From Pempheris klunzingeri (taxonomy: Eukaryota > Chordata > Actinopteri > Acropomatiformes > Pempheridae), in the NCBI RefSeq assembly GCF_042242105.1, contig NC_092012.1, forward strand, positions 36,159,243 to 36,223,242: DNA of 64,000 nt. The letters are read 5' to 3'. The notes below the pieces were generated by a model that had not been told where the DNA came from, searched no databases, and worked only from the letters and a program-made list of their open reading frames with translations. The position numbers and the translations under genes are program-made. The stretch's first letter is position 1; each line of letters begins with the position of its first letter. Of this stretch, positions 1 to 14,536 are shown in pieces.

Positions 1-1650
1 GTGATTAAAGTATGATTAATAGAAGTTAAAGTGACAAACTGACAATGATCACTGTTATTTTCGAAGCTGTTTGAGCTGACAAAGATATTGATTTGCTCTG
101 TAATTAATTTAATCACATTCATTCTGCTCCACTAAGTCAGCTGAACCACCAATTCAGCTTTTTGTCATCCTCACTGCAGAGGGCCTGTATTTGTTCGTGC
201 TGTGAGCCGCTGACGTGAGCCCTGTGTACGTCTTTGTCAGGCGAAGCTGCAGAACTCCTGTCTGAGCCAGCCCGCCATCCGGCCTGCTTAAGTCGTTTAA
301 AGGAATACAATGCAAACAGAAAAAACAATAAAGGAAAATCTGAGTTATTAAATTGGATATTGCGGTTGTGCATAATCTAACTTCATCTCAATGGATCTGA
401 TGGAAATTCTTTGTTTAGCCAGAGAGAGCTGAGGCACTCTAATAATTGAAAAACCAATTCAAATTTATATGAGAGCCGGGTCTATGCAAAAGTGGGCGGA
501 TGGAAGAATGAGGTGTAGCGGTGCATTAATCTTTATAACATTATTATTTTTTCTTCATTTCTAGAATAACAATTGTCTGCTGCATAATAGGATCAAAGTG
601 AGTTTGCTAATAATGTGTGAAGAAGAAGGGGCTTACAGTATGTCAGTCAAACACTTTCTAATGGTGTCTAATTCAGGCTGAACCCAGCAACCCTTTGCAC
701 TGCTCGCTCTGCTTTACACATCAATGGGCACAGCGGCCCTGCAGCTCCTGCCGGGAACACAGTGGGGCACAATGAAGCTCGGCATTGTGCTAAACTGTCT
801 TTAATCTATTCACTGTCAGGGCTCGGCTAATGTTCACTGTCTCTGTTTTATAATTACATCCAGACAACAGCTAATACAACCCTTAACATCCGTCGTACAT
901 TCGTTCTACATCTCGCCGTGGCACCGTGGAGGCTGCACCGAGGAGCCGCCCAAACGGCCACAGTCCTTCTGACTCAGGTCTGTCTTTGACTGACGTGCCC
1001 ATGCTGCAGGTCACGCAGGGCCGTGGCAGGTAGTGGGGGGGCGGCTGAAAGTGTACCAGTGTGACACGGTGTTAATTTACTAATAAATAGGGGGGAGGGA
1101 GGGTGACGGGGGCCCAGAGGAGGGACAGGGCTCCTGCCTCAGGCCCCTGGGGTGAGGTGTGGGGAGACACGCAGCCCAGAAGCTCTGGCCACTTGCCAGC
1201 GCTAACTGTACTCCTCCCTGCTGGGAGAACATCCATCTCCCTCCCCAGCCTGACACTCCGTTTATTCCCACATTCATTTGTCATGTCCCCAATCAGCTGG
1301 ATGAATAGAAACGCTGTGACCATGATGGATGTTGATTCTAATTAAGACCCAAAAAAAAAAGCTCTACACTCAACTTGAGACTCTGTTTTCCTTTCTGCTT
1401 CTCTCCCTGTTTATCTAATAGGAGGGGAGCCCCGTCTTTCTCCTGCTGCTGCTGACTGATAGCCTTTACAGTCACTGTCAGTCAGCTGTAGGTCATCTGA
1501 CGGCGCACAGAGAGCCAGAGGGAGGGGGGGGGGGCAGCTGAAGTAACTGTGGACCCAGGACGCTTTTGTTTGTTTGTTTGCTGTGTTTAAAACAAAGAGC
1601 GCATGGCATTGAGAATTCCATCTGAAGGAACTCCCCTCAGAGATTAGTTA

Positions 1651-1667
1651 TTCAAAGGCATGCAAAT
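1651..1667 (+). promoter_or_regulatory. CAAAG site next to perfect POU octamer (enhancer candidate)
   Basis: TTCAAAG (TCF/LEF or SOX type, 1651-1657) is followed two bases later by the octamer ATGCAAAT (1660-1667). The surrounding 100 bases are otherwise unremarkable. The motif match is seen directly; enhancer activity is inference. Confidence 0.3.
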
Positions 1668-3979
1668 GACATCTCCATGTGCTGGTTTACAAGGGGGTTG
1701 TGTTCATTTTGGATCTGCTTAATTGCTTCATTTCTAAAATAACTTCTCTGTTGTTTACCAGCACAATACAGATAAAGGCTGCGTACAGAAGAGCTGTGGT
1801 GCATTTGATGCCTCCTTTTTTTGCATTGTGTGTGCATTATTCCACTGGTTGGTCTACAACGTGTTTATCAAGAAATCCGAGGCTGCTTTTTAAAATCCAG
1901 CCTGATGTGGGTGAGGTCCTTTTGACAGCAATATTGCGAGCACAAAAAAACATGGAAACATAAAAATAAATTAGAAGAAACACACCTTGAACTGTGTGAT
2001 CTGTTCTGCGTGACAGAGAGGGAAAAGTTGTGAGGCCTTCATTTTATTTCAGCTGATTATTTCACTGCCTTAGAAACTATATCAGACGCTGATGAAACAG
2101 GGCGCCGTGGCCCCCCGGATAGTCGCTAATGAATGCAAGGGGAACAAAATCTGTTCTTCCAGCTGTCTTGTCCATTTTAACTTGTCTGTTTGAGAACAAA
2201 ATGAACTGATTATTTGCAGTCTGTGGCTCACAGGGAGCATCTCTGTCTGTCGACCACACTGAAATAAATAAAGGCCACTAAACTAGCTTACACATTAAAC
2301 GTTTCAGTGTCGCCAGATCTCATGAATCCCTCCTAACCTTTAGTGACCTAGTTACCTTTAGCAGGAGTTCAGTCCCGTGGAATAACCCAGATGATTTTTT
2401 AAAGAGAGATAGTAGACAAGAAGAGTCGATTCGTCCATTTAATTCTAGCTCTCTGTCTGGTTCTCTGTGTGGCAGAACACAATAAGTGCAGCGTCGTTCC
2501 AGCAGCTCATGCATTTTGCTTTTTGGCTCCATTTTGTTTTTACTGTCCTTTTAAAAATCTGTTTTCACAGAAATTCCACATTTGGTTGAATATTATTCAC
2601 AGTAAACATGTCAGAAAGTCAGATTCCAGTAATATGAAGCTAATGCATTTGGTCTTTGTACCAAAGTATCGCTGTCAGGAAGAAACCAATAACATTTTCA
2701 AAGCCAGCAGATAAAGAATGAGGGTGTGTGAATATGTGTCATCATGCACAAGATTACATGGAGGGAGTGATAGTCAAAGGGCATAATCCAGGGGAGGAAG
2801 TCCAGCAGCACTTAGGGAGTTAATCACCTTGGTTAGCTGCAGAAAGGCCGGATTGCATTACAAGAAAGCAGCGAATCTGTGGAAGGAAGCCATGCGTGAC
2901 ATGCCTGCACTCCTTTAAACATGCAATGCCGGCAGGGGCCTCAGCATTTTAAAGTCATTGAAAAGAATCAATTACTGTAAATGCAACAGGGGCAGTCAGG
3001 CATGTAACGCATGACATATCTCCACATTTCAGTTTGGGGAGCCTGAAGCAGCATTTGGACCGTCTATTGTGAGGCTGCGTAGGGTAGCCAACATTATTCT
3101 AAACCGTAATACATCCCCTCTTTCTAATGCATCGTTTGTTAAAGACTAATATCAGCCGACAAAGAGCGTCACATTTGGTATATCAGATACAAAACGGCGT
3201 GGCCACACGGTGAGGATCTCAGCTGTCAGTCAGTCATGGCAGCTGAAGTGGCCACTGAGTTAATGGGAAAAAAAAGATAAAGGTGATGCTGTTTGTGGGC
3301 CCCCGGGGGGACACGGCAAACTTTTTCTGTTATTTAATTAAAGGCACCTCGTAGCATTTTCTTCTGCAGTCTCTCTACAGTGAAAAGCAGCATGAAAGCA
3401 GGGTTTTTTTTAATTTTTTTTCAATTTCTGTCCCCAACTAAGCCTTTCAAAATCACCCCAATATTGCCTAAATATTCTTATTATGTTCATCACATAACCT
3501 GCTTTAGTTCCAATCAGCCCAGAGGTCTTACTTCAGCTTTATGTCAGCAGTGACATGCCTAATCCCATGTTAAACGGAATAACACGTAATAAAAGGAAAA
3601 AAATAAACATCATCCCGTGGTCAGGGCCTAAATCTCTTTTCCATGTCCGTCCTGAGTGGACAAGCAATGTTATTTATTGTGAAACAAGGCGGGGACAAGG
3701 ATCAGAGCTCCTCTTTGGGCGCCGTCCGAGGACTGAACCACTGTTTTCACATCATATCCCAGTGTATACACGCTGTAAACCCACGCTGGTATGGCCTGGG
3801 CCCTTTGTTAACACTTGTACATTGGTCCTCCTCTTGATCAGACACACTCACAAATATTGATCGCTACAAATTTTTGACATTGTCCCCATTGCCAGAACAG
3901 CAACCTTGACAAAATAAGAGCTAATGCAGAAGAGGATTGCCTGTGTAGCTCTGTGTGTGTTGTGGAATGACACCCCCCC

Positions 3980-4019
3980 GCTGCTCCTCCTCCTCCTCCT
4001 CCTCCTCCTCCTCTTCCTC
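3980..4019. repeat. (CTC)n microsatellite
   Basis: About a dozen CTC/TCC trinucleotides in a row with one interruption near the right end. It is homopurine-homopyrimidine and could form triplex DNA. It produces a spurious poly-arginine frame on the minus strand. Confidence 0.95.
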
Positions 4020-5733
4020 AGTGCCTGTGTATGCTTATGCTGGCGGTTCTTGTTTGAGGGGCATTGCTTGATCATTCATTATTAGCTCACGTCTGTCAAG
4101 GCAAACAATGAATAGACTGCTCAGAATTGATGACTATATAGAAGTGCATATGAGCAAAAAGGCTTTCATTTAGTGCCCTACTCTCCATGTAGGAGGTGAC
4201 AGCCATGATGGATATGACACTATACACCAGATTTATCTTGGAAATGGAATAATTATGCACTTAATGCATGACTGGTGGTCTGCATTTATACTGATAGCTA
4301 ACAGGGGAGGCAGCAGGATAAGCAGAGGGGGGTGGACAGTAAAATCCCTGAGGCTTTATTGCCCCGGGCCCCATTGGAAATCTTTAACTACTGGAAAATA
4401 CATTTTCTTTGGTCAAGGTTAAGATACAAGTCTACATATGCCAAGTGACACTCTGACAGAGTCACCTCCACGGGGACGGTCGGCTCGTTGCAAGGTGACC
4501 TTAGAACAGCTAATGGTGACTAATACCCCTGTAGGGGGAAGCTAAGGGTCGTAACACGCCACACCACTTCCAGGAGAACGATACAGAGGCAGCGGCTAAC
4601 ACGATCAATATGCTGCATTACAAATTCCTCCATCTTTCTTTGTTCCTCTCTACAAGATCAGACATGGAGACACGTAATGTAGAAATAATGTAGATTTCCA
4701 TCCAATCTCCTGTGAAGGCAGAACACAAACACCTGGCATGTAAATGCTCACTGTTTCAAGAGAGCGACTTTCCATTACAAGTTCTCACTGAGGGAACTGA
4801 ACAAACAGCTTTACATGCAGCGCTGCCTTTATAATTGAATGTGCATTTCCCAGACATCAAAATGATCTGAGTGCTGCAGTGGAGGCCTCTCTCTTCATTT
4901 TACCTCCGCCTAACTTCACACAGGGTTTCTCCTCTTGTACCATGGGGGGAGGATGGAATCCCTCAGTAGCGTCGCTGAGTGTTTTGTGTAACACTAGACA
5001 AATAATCCTTCCTTCTCAGAGGCGTGAATGTATTTTACAGGTATCTGTCATCCAAGTGTCAATCCTGCCGGCAGATTTCACACGCCACTGGCACCATCGC
5101 ACCTCCGCCTGCTCGCTTCCTGATTGCATAAATACTCCCAGTGACACAGTGGACTGCATCCAATTCCACAGCCGCTCAGACATCTCGGGCTGCACATGCA
5201 CACGTCATGAGGGAGAGGAAGACAAAAAAAAGTCAAACATTAACTAAGAAACACAGAGCGCCAGTTACAGACCGAGTGAGGCTTCCGTCTGCAAGACTGA
5301 CTCCTCAACTCCTGAACTCACGAGCTTCTTCTCTTTTGGAAGGAGCAGAAAAAGACAAATACAGAAACAAGTGATGCTGAACGTCGTCAGCATGAGAATG
5401 AGCGAAGGTGAAGAAGGAAAAAGGGTCATCAGAGTGTTTTTACAGCTCATATTAGCTAAGTACTCTGTCTCCACACCTCAAAGACAGCTTCTCTGCGAAT
5501 AAAGTAATTGTGGTCATTAGCCTTGCATTATTTTAATAATAAATTCCCGGGGGCTTAGTGTGATTACACTGTTGTGCCGGGGCCCTTTGAAAAGCCACAA
5601 ATCCACCGCGGCGCTAAGCTTTGTACAACAAATGTTACAATGCCAGATTCCAGGTACAGGATGATGAAGAGCAGCTGAATGGGAAAAGGGTTCCAATCCA
5701 TCTGGCGGGTTCCTATTCATTCTGTATTCGAGC

Positions 5734-5768
5734 GTGTGGTGGTGGTGGTGGTGGTGGTGGTGTTGGTG
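5734..5768. repeat. (GGT)n microsatellite
   Basis: GTG/GGT trinucleotide run in non-coding DNA; the poly-valine frame through it is an artefact. Confidence 0.95.
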
Positions 5769-8700
5769 TGCTGCCGTGCCTTTGATCAGCTGATGGAGAC
5801 AATGCCACTCTCCTCAGCCCTGTGGCACGAGGGTTTACCTGCCGCTAAGTCAGGTATCACAGCCGGGGACCGAGCACCTTAAAGAGGCTTTAACCCTCCT
5901 CTGGATCAGGCTGACATGATTCATGTGGGCTGGGTGTGGATTTGTGTCCCTGCTGTGGCACAGCGTCTTTCATGTCAGGCTGTTTATGAGAATATGGAGA
6001 TGGGTTTTGCGTGCTCGCGGGTGTTCCTTAAAGCAGCGATACGACCTCAGGCTGGGCTTGATCCCTGACGAGTCAGAATCTACCTCTCGATGAATCTCTT
6101 GTAGCACACTTAATACCCATAAGAACATGGTGCACGAGGCCCCTCATCTTGGTAACAGAAAGGAATTTGAGAGCAGATTAATATTATGAACAGTAATATT
6201 CCCCCGGCGGCATCTGCATGCGCCAGGGATTACAGGGCTCTGGGGTGATTACCGGCAGGGGAAGAGGGGTTACAAGTCCAAAAAACTTTTCATCTTCACC
6301 CAGGGCACAAGAGCACTCACACAGGAAGTCATATAAACACGGCACGGCTGAGCGTGTGTGCACGTCTGTTTGAATGTGTGCTTTGTCACGTTCATCACGG
6401 CGACACGTCTCTGTAGATAGGCACTGTGTCGTGGTTCACGGATCTTTTCACGTTCACAAATATAAACTCGCCTTTCGTCCCATATGTTGTTTTTTTGTAA
6501 TTTTATGTATCATTTCCAGATGAGAGTTAAAGTTTTCTCCTGCACGCAGATATAATGAGTGTATCCGACGGACTGCATTGCTTTGGGGCTAAATTTCTGT
6601 CGTGTTTTCTCGGTACTCATTCGTATGAATTATCCCCCTGCATCCAATCATTACAGGAGCCACTCTCTGTGATTATTTGATCTTTTTTCCTCCCCCAGTG
6701 CACTATTGGTTTAGTGAATTAAGAAAGGAAGCAGACAAGGCAAAGGGTAGCAAAGCTAATGTCCCATAGGACGGCACCAGAGGTCCCTCAGGGCTCCGTG
6801 TCCGGCCCACTGTACATATCAGTTTTCGGTGAGACATAAGGACCTGCCAGGCTTAAGCCCCTGCTCACTCCAAGCCTCATTACTCCACCCGCAACCGGGC
6901 TGACGCCAGGCCACGCGTGCAAAGCAAGCCAAGGAAATCACCTTCAAGACTTGTCTTACGACAGAAGACTCAGCAATTTCCTCAGCACCTTTCGCGTGAG
7001 GATAACACACAGTCCACTTTGGCCATGTGCAACCAATAAGTCGGCCTAATGAAGGCCAGGCCGTGCAGGCAAAGGGGGGCTCGAGAGGGCTGAAACGGGT
7101 CTCTCATGTCTGAAATTATCCAGAAGAAAGTGGTCTGACACGCTGTTCTGCTGCTATGTGGTGGCGTGAAAGAAAAGAAACAACACTGTTTCCATTTAGC
7201 GTTAAGTCAGAATCACAGCGCGCCAGAGATTGCACACATTTGTGAGGGAAAAACAGCAGGATATTTCCCTTCTTTAGACTCTAATGTTGACTTTGTAGAT
7301 TCCACAGGGTCTCAGGGATTGAGCAGAGGAAGGAAGGCGAGGGGCACTGCAGTACGCCGCCACGCAGAGTCTGAGTTTGTCAGCAGCTCACGAGCTTCAA
7401 GTTCAAAGAGCAATCTGATAGAAACGCTGTCTTGGCAGTGGTTTCCTCCCGTGTGTTTGCCAGCAGACTGCTTCCGTCGGACTGCACCCAGTAGTCATCA
7501 ATTAGAAAACTGAAGGGTGCCATACACACACAAGCGCAGCACTATCTGGGTGTGAGCTGAGCAGACAGCACTGCTGAAAAGATTTCAGGCCCACAATCAT
7601 ACGGGACCAATAAACGGCAGAGTTACATGATAGGTGCTTTTAGTCTGCCTTTGTCTGAACTCACAGTTCTACCAGTAAAATACCATCAATCTGCTGCAAA
7701 GTGAACAACGGGCTGTTCTGATAGGCAGCCTAACATTTGCAAATTGCGGACAATAAATCACCTCTGGTGTTCCTTCTGCATGCACACAACAACTGGAAAT
7801 GAATCACGCCTCGTGCAACAGAGGATGGGATGAAGTGCACTGAAGAAATCTCTCATGAATGGAAACGACTCAGTTTTAAAGAGTGTTCAGCGTTCACACA
7901 CAGCACATCACATACACACGGAGATCACTGGCATACAGGAGATTATATTCCACCAGGTATACCTTACTGTTAGAAACCCAAATTTAAGATGTGGACAATA
8001 CTTTATTTGGGAGAATGACATTATTAAAGTGATTACTCCTGTAAAAACCTGTCCAGCACCACACAGCAGACAGACACCGTGAGCGCTCGGCTGGTGAACA
8101 CATTGAGCAGCTGAAGAGCCGTCAGGAGGTGAAACAAAGACAACTCTGGACTTACACATCATATACAGCGGGTACAAAGTTTGTCTCATCAACTGGTGGT
8201 GATGTGGTCACAGCTTGTTTCTGCTGTCCCCTAGTGGTCAACCAGGCTCCAGGAGCACAGGTTTCATTAGTGACTTTTAAGTTAGCAGGTAAAAATCAAG
8301 AGAAGCTACGATGGTGAATTGCTGATGGCATAAATTAAAAGACAAAGGCCTGTTGGAGTGAAGATTAAAGCAACGGCTCGAGTGTGGTGAGAAATTAAAG
8401 AAAGGCAAATGATCCTGAGACCTTTTACCTGAATATCATTTAAAGTCTTGTGTGAGGAAACATCCCGATTCATAATGCCTGAAATTCATCATTATTGGGA
8501 TAATGTGCTGGATGAATTACTTTGCAAGCGGCAGCGCCTGGAGGGTGACCTGTGACTGTTCCACACAGCACCTCTGCAGAGCTGAAGGATTCATTTTCAT
8601 CTCCCACTGGCGGTCTTAATCACCGTGTTTCATTGTGACAGAGAGTTCACCGCGGCTGCTCACATTTCAGGAATGAGACTTTAAATGGGTTTCACTGCTG

Positions 8701-9279
8701 TCCAGTAACGTTCCTCATGAACAGAAACAAGAATTTAACCAAACTCAGACACATTTCTGATCAAAGCAGCATCAATTGCAGTTCCCTCTCTATACTGTCC
8801 TGTCGTCGTGTCCCTCCTGTCAGGTGACGATCTGCATCGCACAGACCCGTGTATAACTTTTACAATAGGTCATCATGTGTCAGTCACTGCTGGCTCACTG
8901 AGAGGTTCACAGGATTAGCATTCAGGACTCATCAGAGCAAACCATCTGTTTCAGCTCTGTATACTCTAATCTCCTGATCTCCAATTGACAGGTTTCATAT
9001 CTGCAATGAGATACAGAGATTTAAAACGAATACTCCATTTTGCAAAAGGAGTGTGTATAACAGGCACAGTGATCACAGAAGAAACGCCACATAAGAAGTC
9101 GTCACTTGTATTTTGTTGCAAATTCCGGCCGTCAGCATGAGGTAAAGCGTAGAAACGAGCAGCCTCGTAGCTCCACGATGACAGCAGCTGTGGGGTTGGA
9201 GATGTGGATGGAAACTGTACGCAGCAGTAAGAGGAGTAATGGAAGAGCAGGGCTGCTGGAGAAATCAATACCCCACCGC

Positions 9280-9297
9280 ATTTGCATAGCTTTGATC
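9280..9297 (+). promoter_or_regulatory. POU octamer next to TCF/LEF-type site (enhancer candidate)
   Basis: ATTTGCAT (octamer, reverse sense, 9280-9287) is followed by CTTTGATC (9290-9297), a consensus TCF/LEF site. The spacing is two bases, the same as in the pair at 1651-1667 but in the opposite orientation. The flanks (9260-9360) are AT-rich and free of simple repeats, as expected of a conserved non-coding element. Function is inferred. Confidence 0.35.
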
Positions 9298-9794
9298 ATG
9301 TAGAGCAGGGCCAGGAGATTAAGTAATACAGATTCTGCCTGACAGGCCGATCATTAACACTAGTTTGCAATCTGTCTGCGCATCCACTCGTCCTGTCTAA
9401 CGCCTTGGGAAAGACAAGTATTCTACATAAGTGAATTTAGGAGGGCACGTGTAAGACAGAGGCTGGAACAGGCTGAGTGTTGTCTCTGTAAATCATCATC
9501 TGACTTCAGTCACAGCTCAGCGAGAGACGGAGCCCAATGTGAGGCCAAGTGCTGCACTTCCCTGGAAAAATAGGATGGATGGAATTTAGGTCAACAGCGA
9601 CCACGGCGAAGGGCGACCTTTGCCCTCCGTGTCTCCGTCCAAACGGGTCGCAGTACCCCCCGATTCACCCCCCCCTCTAATCCAGTCAAGGGTCATTCTG
9701 CTTAAATGATTTAGCCGCTGATCCAAGGACACAAAGCACTATTTCATATGTCACTGATATTCACAAGGCTCTGCACAGCACTGATCATGGTCTG

Positions 9795-9796
<2 letters not shown>

Positions 9797-9828
<32 letters not shown>
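9797..9828. repeat. (CA)16 microsatellite
   Basis: Uninterrupted CA dinucleotide run in the upstream non-coding flank. Confidence 0.97.
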
Positions 9829-9830
<2 letters not shown>

Positions 9831-10080
9831 AAATACAGAACAAATCAGCTCTCAATATGCCCCAGTTGTGGAAATCACTGTCCCTGATACTTTACAAAGA
9901 TCTGAGCTATAACGTGGTGGATTATGCTTCTGATATCAGCTGTTACTTACTGAAAAAACACCTGCCCTCCATCCCAACAGGATCAGCGGATTAATCTTGG
10001 TCAGACGTAACACACACAGATGGTCGGACAGGAAAAATTAGAAAAATATGCAATATGAATACATTTGTCTTGCATAATAT

Positions 10081-10400
10081 CAAATACGATTCATCTATCA
10101 CGCAGATAATGGCTTGATGCATTGGTGTACTTAGCAAAGAGACAAAGTTAATTTCTTTATAGGCCAAATATTCCTACCGAGAGATCCCCCGTAATAAAAA
10201 TGGTTCTACGGGGAATATTTCATAAATTAAATGTAAGCCATCTATCTGGGCTGCATAGTAATAGCAGCAGGGCTTCCCTGTGCATTCACTCATTTCTAGT
10301 CACATTTCCATGCTGCAAACACAATGCACTCAGGGAGATGTGTTACCGCCTGCCACCTGTTATATATTATTTGATGCAGCAATAAATACCCTCTGGTGGA
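10081..10400. promoter_or_regulatory. Candidate conserved non-coding element
   Basis: A repeat-free, AT-rich stretch with several homeodomain-type cores and no sustained coding frame, unlike the microsatellite-rich DNA around it. Its texture resembles developmental enhancers, but this is a judgement from composition only; alignment to other fish is needed to support it. Confidence 0.2.
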
Positions 10401-12442
10401 AAATCAAACAGCCACCAGGAGATTACTCTGCTTTTTGCCCCCTGTGTGAAGGTAAGCAGCGGCCGGCTGCATGAGCGTCACCCATCAGGCGCCTGACTTT
10501 GTTGTTTATTAGGACCAAGAGGGAAAGGCGATATGGTCATTTGGAGCAGCACGATCGCTGCTCCCCAAAGGCCACGGGGCCTCAGCTTCCTGACAAAAGG
10601 TCTTTTTCAATATCCTGCCAACGTGGACGGCGGCGGCGGCGGCGTGCCTGCTATCCGGTGCTGGAAACACAGGGGGCCTGTGGGCTGCAGACGCGGCCCT
10701 GCAACGCTCAGATCACAGGTAGCAGCAATAAGAGGAGGCACAGCTTCCACAGCCAGAACACTGGCTCACACATCAGCACCTCACAACAGAGCTGTCTTCA
10801 TCCACACGCCATCACCAGGGCTCAGAAACACAAAGTCCATTTTAGAGTACCAGAGGGGGTGCAGGATTCACTTTAGTTACAATTACTTTAAGATGCTTTT
10901 CTTAGTTAAGTGTTTCTATTCTAATCTGGGGGGTGAAGAAGTCCACAGTTGGTTTTCCATCCAACCAGTCAATCAGTCAGTGAAGGCAGCAGCCTGTCAG
11001 TCCTGTGCACAGACGCAGCAGCGCCTCCCCAGGCCTCTCCCGTCCACTCACCTGACCCACAAACATGGAAATAAGCACTTCATTTGACTTTAGTCACTTT
11101 GGTGAGAACACAAATGTCATTTCAGTTTGGTTCAGGTCACCTAAATGACTCTTCACGGCTGGTTTTAGTCTTCAGTTTAGTTTTGGTTCTCCGTGACGAC
11201 CTTGTGTTGTGAGCTCAGACAAGAAAAAGAAAAAGGAAGAACTCCACTGCTGTTATGAAGGTGTCCCAACATGACTGAGTGGTTACTGGTTACTGATCAT
11301 GTGACCAGCCAACGCTGCAGATATGTTGTTTTTTCTGTTTATGGTCTCTTTAGGAAGCAGATGAACCTAAAATGTGTATTTCACCAGAGGAAAAAGCTTC
11401 AGTATCAGACTCTCGCAGTCAGTGTGGTTTGTTTCTGGGAAGCCTGCGGGGTTTTTACCAGAGGAAAAACACTGTAATCCAACTCTGTTACCAACAGGGT
11501 GAGCAAGGGTCAGAGAGAAAAAAGAGAAAACTTTATTGAATCATGCTCCCTCGCCCTCAGAGGTGACACCGAGCTTGTTATTGACAGGGAATAGGAAATT
11601 CACTTTTGTCTGGAATTTGTGACGGCGGGCCCAAACCGTAACCATGAATGAGCTGCTGGGCTTTAAAGGCATTACTGTTATCTTCCAGGAAGCGGGTTCA
11701 GCGAGGTGGCAGTGGGGATTTGTTTGAGCCACTTCAAAAGTGACTTATGGAGATAAAAGCCGGAGAAAAAAATGAAGTCCAGCTGCTGAAAATTGCTGTT
11801 TTATGTAAAGTAGAGATGCCAAAAGATACACATCAAATCAAATCAAATTCCCCCTGTTAGTCAGTTTGTGTGATCAGATCAGATTAAAGCTGCTTGCCTG
11901 GCTGAGTTACACTCTCCCTGAGCGACGGGGGCCCTCACCTGGCCGACGGTGCCGCATCTTCCCCAAACACACTCGGCTTTGTTCCGTTGAAATGAAGGTT
12001 TGAAAGCGCGGCTGCCTGGCTCTGAAACGTGTCCAACAGTTTTACAGCAGCCAGGAAGGATGCTGCCATCGTCCTCTACTTTTAATGAGTGAAAGGAGAC
12101 GACAGTGAATGTGATTTCCCAAAGGAGCTCCGTTGTTTTGGAAACACTATTCTCATTCTCTTTTAATGGACGATTACTTATCTTCTGATTGTTTTTCATT
12201 GCTAATTACACTCCGAGGGGGGAAAATATCACCATTAGCACGAGAAAATGGTGTTAATATATGAACTGTTGCTGAGGTGGGTGCCTCAGATTATAAGCCA
12301 GACTATTTCCAGATAAGGGGCCAACGCCGGGGTGAAGTGATAATCATGGCAGGGAGTTACTAATTCATCAGCTAAGAGCCACTCGCAGACAGACTGACGC
12401 CTCTGAACAACATAACAGCTAATGTGCTCCACAGCTCTCAGA

Positions 12443-12490
12443 GGCAGACAGACAGGCAGACAGACAGACAGACAGTCAGACAGACAGACG
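12443..12490. repeat. (CAGA)n tetranucleotide repeat
   Basis: About eleven CAGA units with CAGG and CAGT variants. The same family of tetranucleotides recurs at 15245-15397. Confidence 0.92.
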
Positions 12491-14506
12491 GCAGCATTTC
12501 AACGCTGCTTTCACTCACTTGCATCATGCACCGTTTCATTTTCATCCACCAATCCAGGTAACAATGCTCCTGACTAATCAAGGCTATCCACTTACTGTGA
12601 CGGCCAAATCAGATCCCTGCTGAAAAATTCATCTAGCAGTGTCAGTCTGACACAACAGCCAGAGCCACGCACGCAGCTCCACAAATACCACAGTGAATAT
12701 TTCAGAATTACTAAAAGCAATCCAAGGCAGACATCCATATTTCATGTGCGTGCCCCCGTACCTCAGGATATCGTTTGTTTTTGATGTGAGAAAGGCATCA
12801 ATATTTGAATTTCTTAGGAGATCAGACTAACAGGCCAAAGATGTCTCCATCAGCAAACACAAACAATCAGCTCCCATTAAAGCAGAGAGTCCTGAGGATG
12901 TTTGGGAAAGTACGTTATTAGGAGGAGTCCTGGGTGAACAGGAGCACAGTCAGAGACGGACGGGAAAGAGAAGCACTGAGCTGAAAGAGAGAACAAACTG
13001 TGAAGTGCTGCCTGTTCGGGGAGGGCGGGGGGGGGGCTGCTCCTCTCCATGTGCTGTTGCCAGGCTCTGCCACAGAGTGGAGCCGACGCTGCTGTCTTGG
13101 AGTGAGGCAGGGCCAGCCCCGTGTCCTATAAACACACACAAATCATTTACATGCTGTACTCATCAAAGGCAGCTCTTCCTCATCTCCGCAGAGATTTGCC
13201 GCTGATCTGAGCTTCCAATATTGCATCTCAGAGCGTTGCGGCTAACCTTTGCAACTGCCAAGAATGTGATTAATTTTTTAAATACAGCTGTTGACCTATT
13301 ATTGAGATGGAGAGGAGCCACGGGAGACACTGCTCCGCTCCCCTCTGTATAATGGAATGCATTATTGCATCAGTGTTTACAAGGCGTGCTAAAAGTGAAA
13401 CAGAATGAGGGAGAAAGCATTAAATAAAGCAATTCGGCTAATGTCGCTTTGGGCCTGGTGCACACACAGAGCGTCAATCAAAACTCGCGGCTCTTTGATT
13501 CATTGCAGTTTGCTCTGAGAGAAGCAGCGGTGACACAATGTGGAACAATAATTAGCCTGCAGTGTTAAAGTCCTCCAGTGTCTTGGTGCCGTCATAAATA
13601 AAATATGTTCAAGATAATGGATTTATGTTCAATAATTCATCATCAGAATGTTTCAAACCCAGTGATATAATGTGTGTCACAGCACTCTGTAACACAGCGC
13701 TTAGCCAAATTAAGTTATCTTGAAACAGATTTATTGACAGGGCTGTTGCTGCATTCATTCACTCAGCAACCATCGCCTGATTACTCCCGCAGAGCACAGA
13801 AAGCAAACACAGCCGACAGACTGATTCCAAACCGCTCAGCGTCAGTCCGACTGTGAGCCGGGGCCTGGACCGGGCTGGAGGGGGAGGAGAGGACAGGAGC
13901 AGCCGTGGGACCGTGATATTTGTCATTCATGACCTTGGTGCTCGCCAGCCTCGCAGGCAGTTTGGTTTGATGACCCATCAGAGAGTCTGTGCGGAGCCAG
14001 AGGACCAGGGTGAGGCGGGAGGGTGACATCCAGGCCTGCGAGCTGTTCAGCTGGACGGGGGTCAATCAGTGGGCCTGAAGATCTGGAGCCAGCTGGAGAG
14101 CCATGATACGCCTGGCCTTCGTGTCCAGAATGTCCCGTTCCCGGTCGCACGAGGAGGCCGCGCTGGCACGCCGGAGGAAGCCACTCATCCTCATAATTAA
14201 TGACACGAGTCTGTGCGGTGGAGGACCAGAGCAGACATATTGCAGCGCTGCATTAAGTCGCATGTGTGTCACATGTAGAAGTCCCTGATGGTCAGTCAGA
14301 CTAAACAGAAACTGTCCGTAACAAAGGGGACACGTGTGATTTATTTGCTGCAGTGTAAACGCTGGGGGACAAATCAGCAGAACCAGTGTAAAGCATGAAG
14401 CCATGATTGTGTTTAAATGAGCCGTCTCAGCAGCAAACAAATACAAGTGGAAGAGACGCACTCACAATCAACAGCAACACATTTCTAAAGACACTATTTC
14501 ATCAAA

Positions 14507-14536
14507 ACACACACACACACACACACACTCACACAC
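14507..14536. repeat. (AC)n microsatellite
   Basis: AC run with a single TC interruption. Confidence 0.93.

Noticed and set aside
7855..8192. Possible small coding exons on either strand near 7.9-8.2 kb
   Set aside because: Frames of 75-94 codons without domains or consistent splice sites; indistinguishable from chance.
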